Assembly (NCBI GenBank): GCA_019925105.1
Contig: JAHGAU010000039.1
Coordinates: 124,001 to 188,000, forward strand
Source: Niebla homalea
Lineage: Eukaryota; Ascomycota; Lecanoromycetes; Lecanorales; Ramalinaceae
Direction: 5' to 3'
Length of the DNA: 64,000 nucleotides
The translations under genes were made by a program, and so were the position numbers. Positions 63,621 through 64,000 of this stretch are shown in pieces. How positions within the stretch are numbered: position 1 is the first letter of the stretch; every line of letters starts with the position of its first letter. The notes under the pieces are model-generated. The model was not told where the DNA came from. It did not search any database and saw only the letters and a program-made list of their open reading frames with translations.

Positions 63621-64000
63621 ATAAAATCCTTACGGCTATTCGGGAGTTTAAGGTACGTCAAGTCCGTACCTGCTCTTATAACTGGACTTTATAATGAAGG
63701 CCCGGCTGATTAACGCGTATTCTCGCACCTTAAACCTTATGGTCATTTTAGAGCATAAGGTATATAAAACCCCTGGTATACTAAATAACCCCATACTCGA
63801 TTGGAGCCTTACGGGCCAAATTAACCGGGGGGAGCGGTATACCCTGCGGTACCAGTATCTTCACCTATTATTAAGCATATTGTTGAGAATCTCCAACGTT
63901 TAGCAAAACTATATCTTTACTATAAATATAGAATACCATTTTAATTAATAATCCTTCTAGTTTATGATACTTGATTTAATATGGATATAGGAGGAGAACT
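63621..64000. other. Less mutated terminal island
   Basis: Ordinary base composition over about 300 bases. It contains a 69-codon open frame (63694-63903, MKARLINAYSRTLNLMV...) without recognisable family and a short inverted repeat GGTACG/CGTACC at about 63652-63669. I do not consider the open frame a proven gene. Confidence 0.35.

Noticed and set aside
63694..63903. 69-codon plus-strand open frame in the terminal island
   Set aside because: Open because the island is not RIPed; no recognisable domain and no supporting signal, so not called a gene.
1..64000. CRISPR arrays, tRNA and rRNA genes
   Set aside because: No regularly spaced direct repeats with spacers and no tRNA or rRNA cores were seen; the only tRNA-like matches are the primer-binding sites.

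Overview
This window looks like heterochromatin from a filamentous ascomycete (Pezizomycotina) that has been worn down by repeat-induced point mutation (RIP). Almost all of it is extremely A+T-rich. Every recognisable protein is read through TAA/TAG codons that stand where CAA, CAG or TGG would be, and through C-to-T / G-to-A changes (Cys to Tyr, Asp to Asn, Ala to Thr). Copies of the same element differ mainly by transitions. I find no intact gene, no rRNA or tRNA gene and no CRISPR array. A species cannot be named from the sequence.

Layout. (1) 50-1318 and 13739-14062: two halves of one minus-strand gene for an FHA-domain protein kinase. They are separated by a 12.4-kb insertion of two nested Copia elements. 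A1 (minus, 1324-13733, TSD TTATT) carries A2 (plus, 7472-13689, TSD TCTTT) inside its 5' LTR. (2) 14063-17250: a spacer, a divergent decayed gene for a Lys/Glu-rich, probably coiled-coil protein, and a less mutated spacer. (3) 17251-23860: Copia element E (TSD TGCAG/TACAG). (4) 23861-29943: a 17-bp minisatellite, an unrecognised decayed minus-strand reading frame, a GC-rich copy of the same minisatellite family, and a decayed 3CxxC zinc-finger gene. (5) 29944-37442: Gypsy element D, a chromovirus with a C-terminal chromodomain. (6) 37443-53594: a nest of Copia elements. C0 is interrupted by C1, C1 by B (an A-family element), and B by C2. The inner right-hand ends are missing, which fits a recombination deletion between C2 and C1. 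(7) 53595-64000: a little-mutated fragment of a kinesin-light-chain-type TPR gene, a 5'-truncated Tad1-like LINE ending in an (AATC)n tail, an unrecognised decayed frame, a Tc1/mariner transposase pseudogene, a long AT desert and a less mutated terminal island.

How the parts relate. Copia elements A2, B, C1, C2 and E (plus strand) and A1 (minus strand) share a primer-binding site matching a half-molecule of initiator tRNA-Met. All LTRs with both edges visible are more strongly RIPed on the inner side than on the outer side. Cellular-type genes (FHA kinase, coiled-coil protein, zf-3CxxC) are RIPed too, so they were probably dispersed duplicated genes. With no active gene, dense RIPed retroelements and a chromovirus, a centromeric or pericentromeric location is plausible but not shown.
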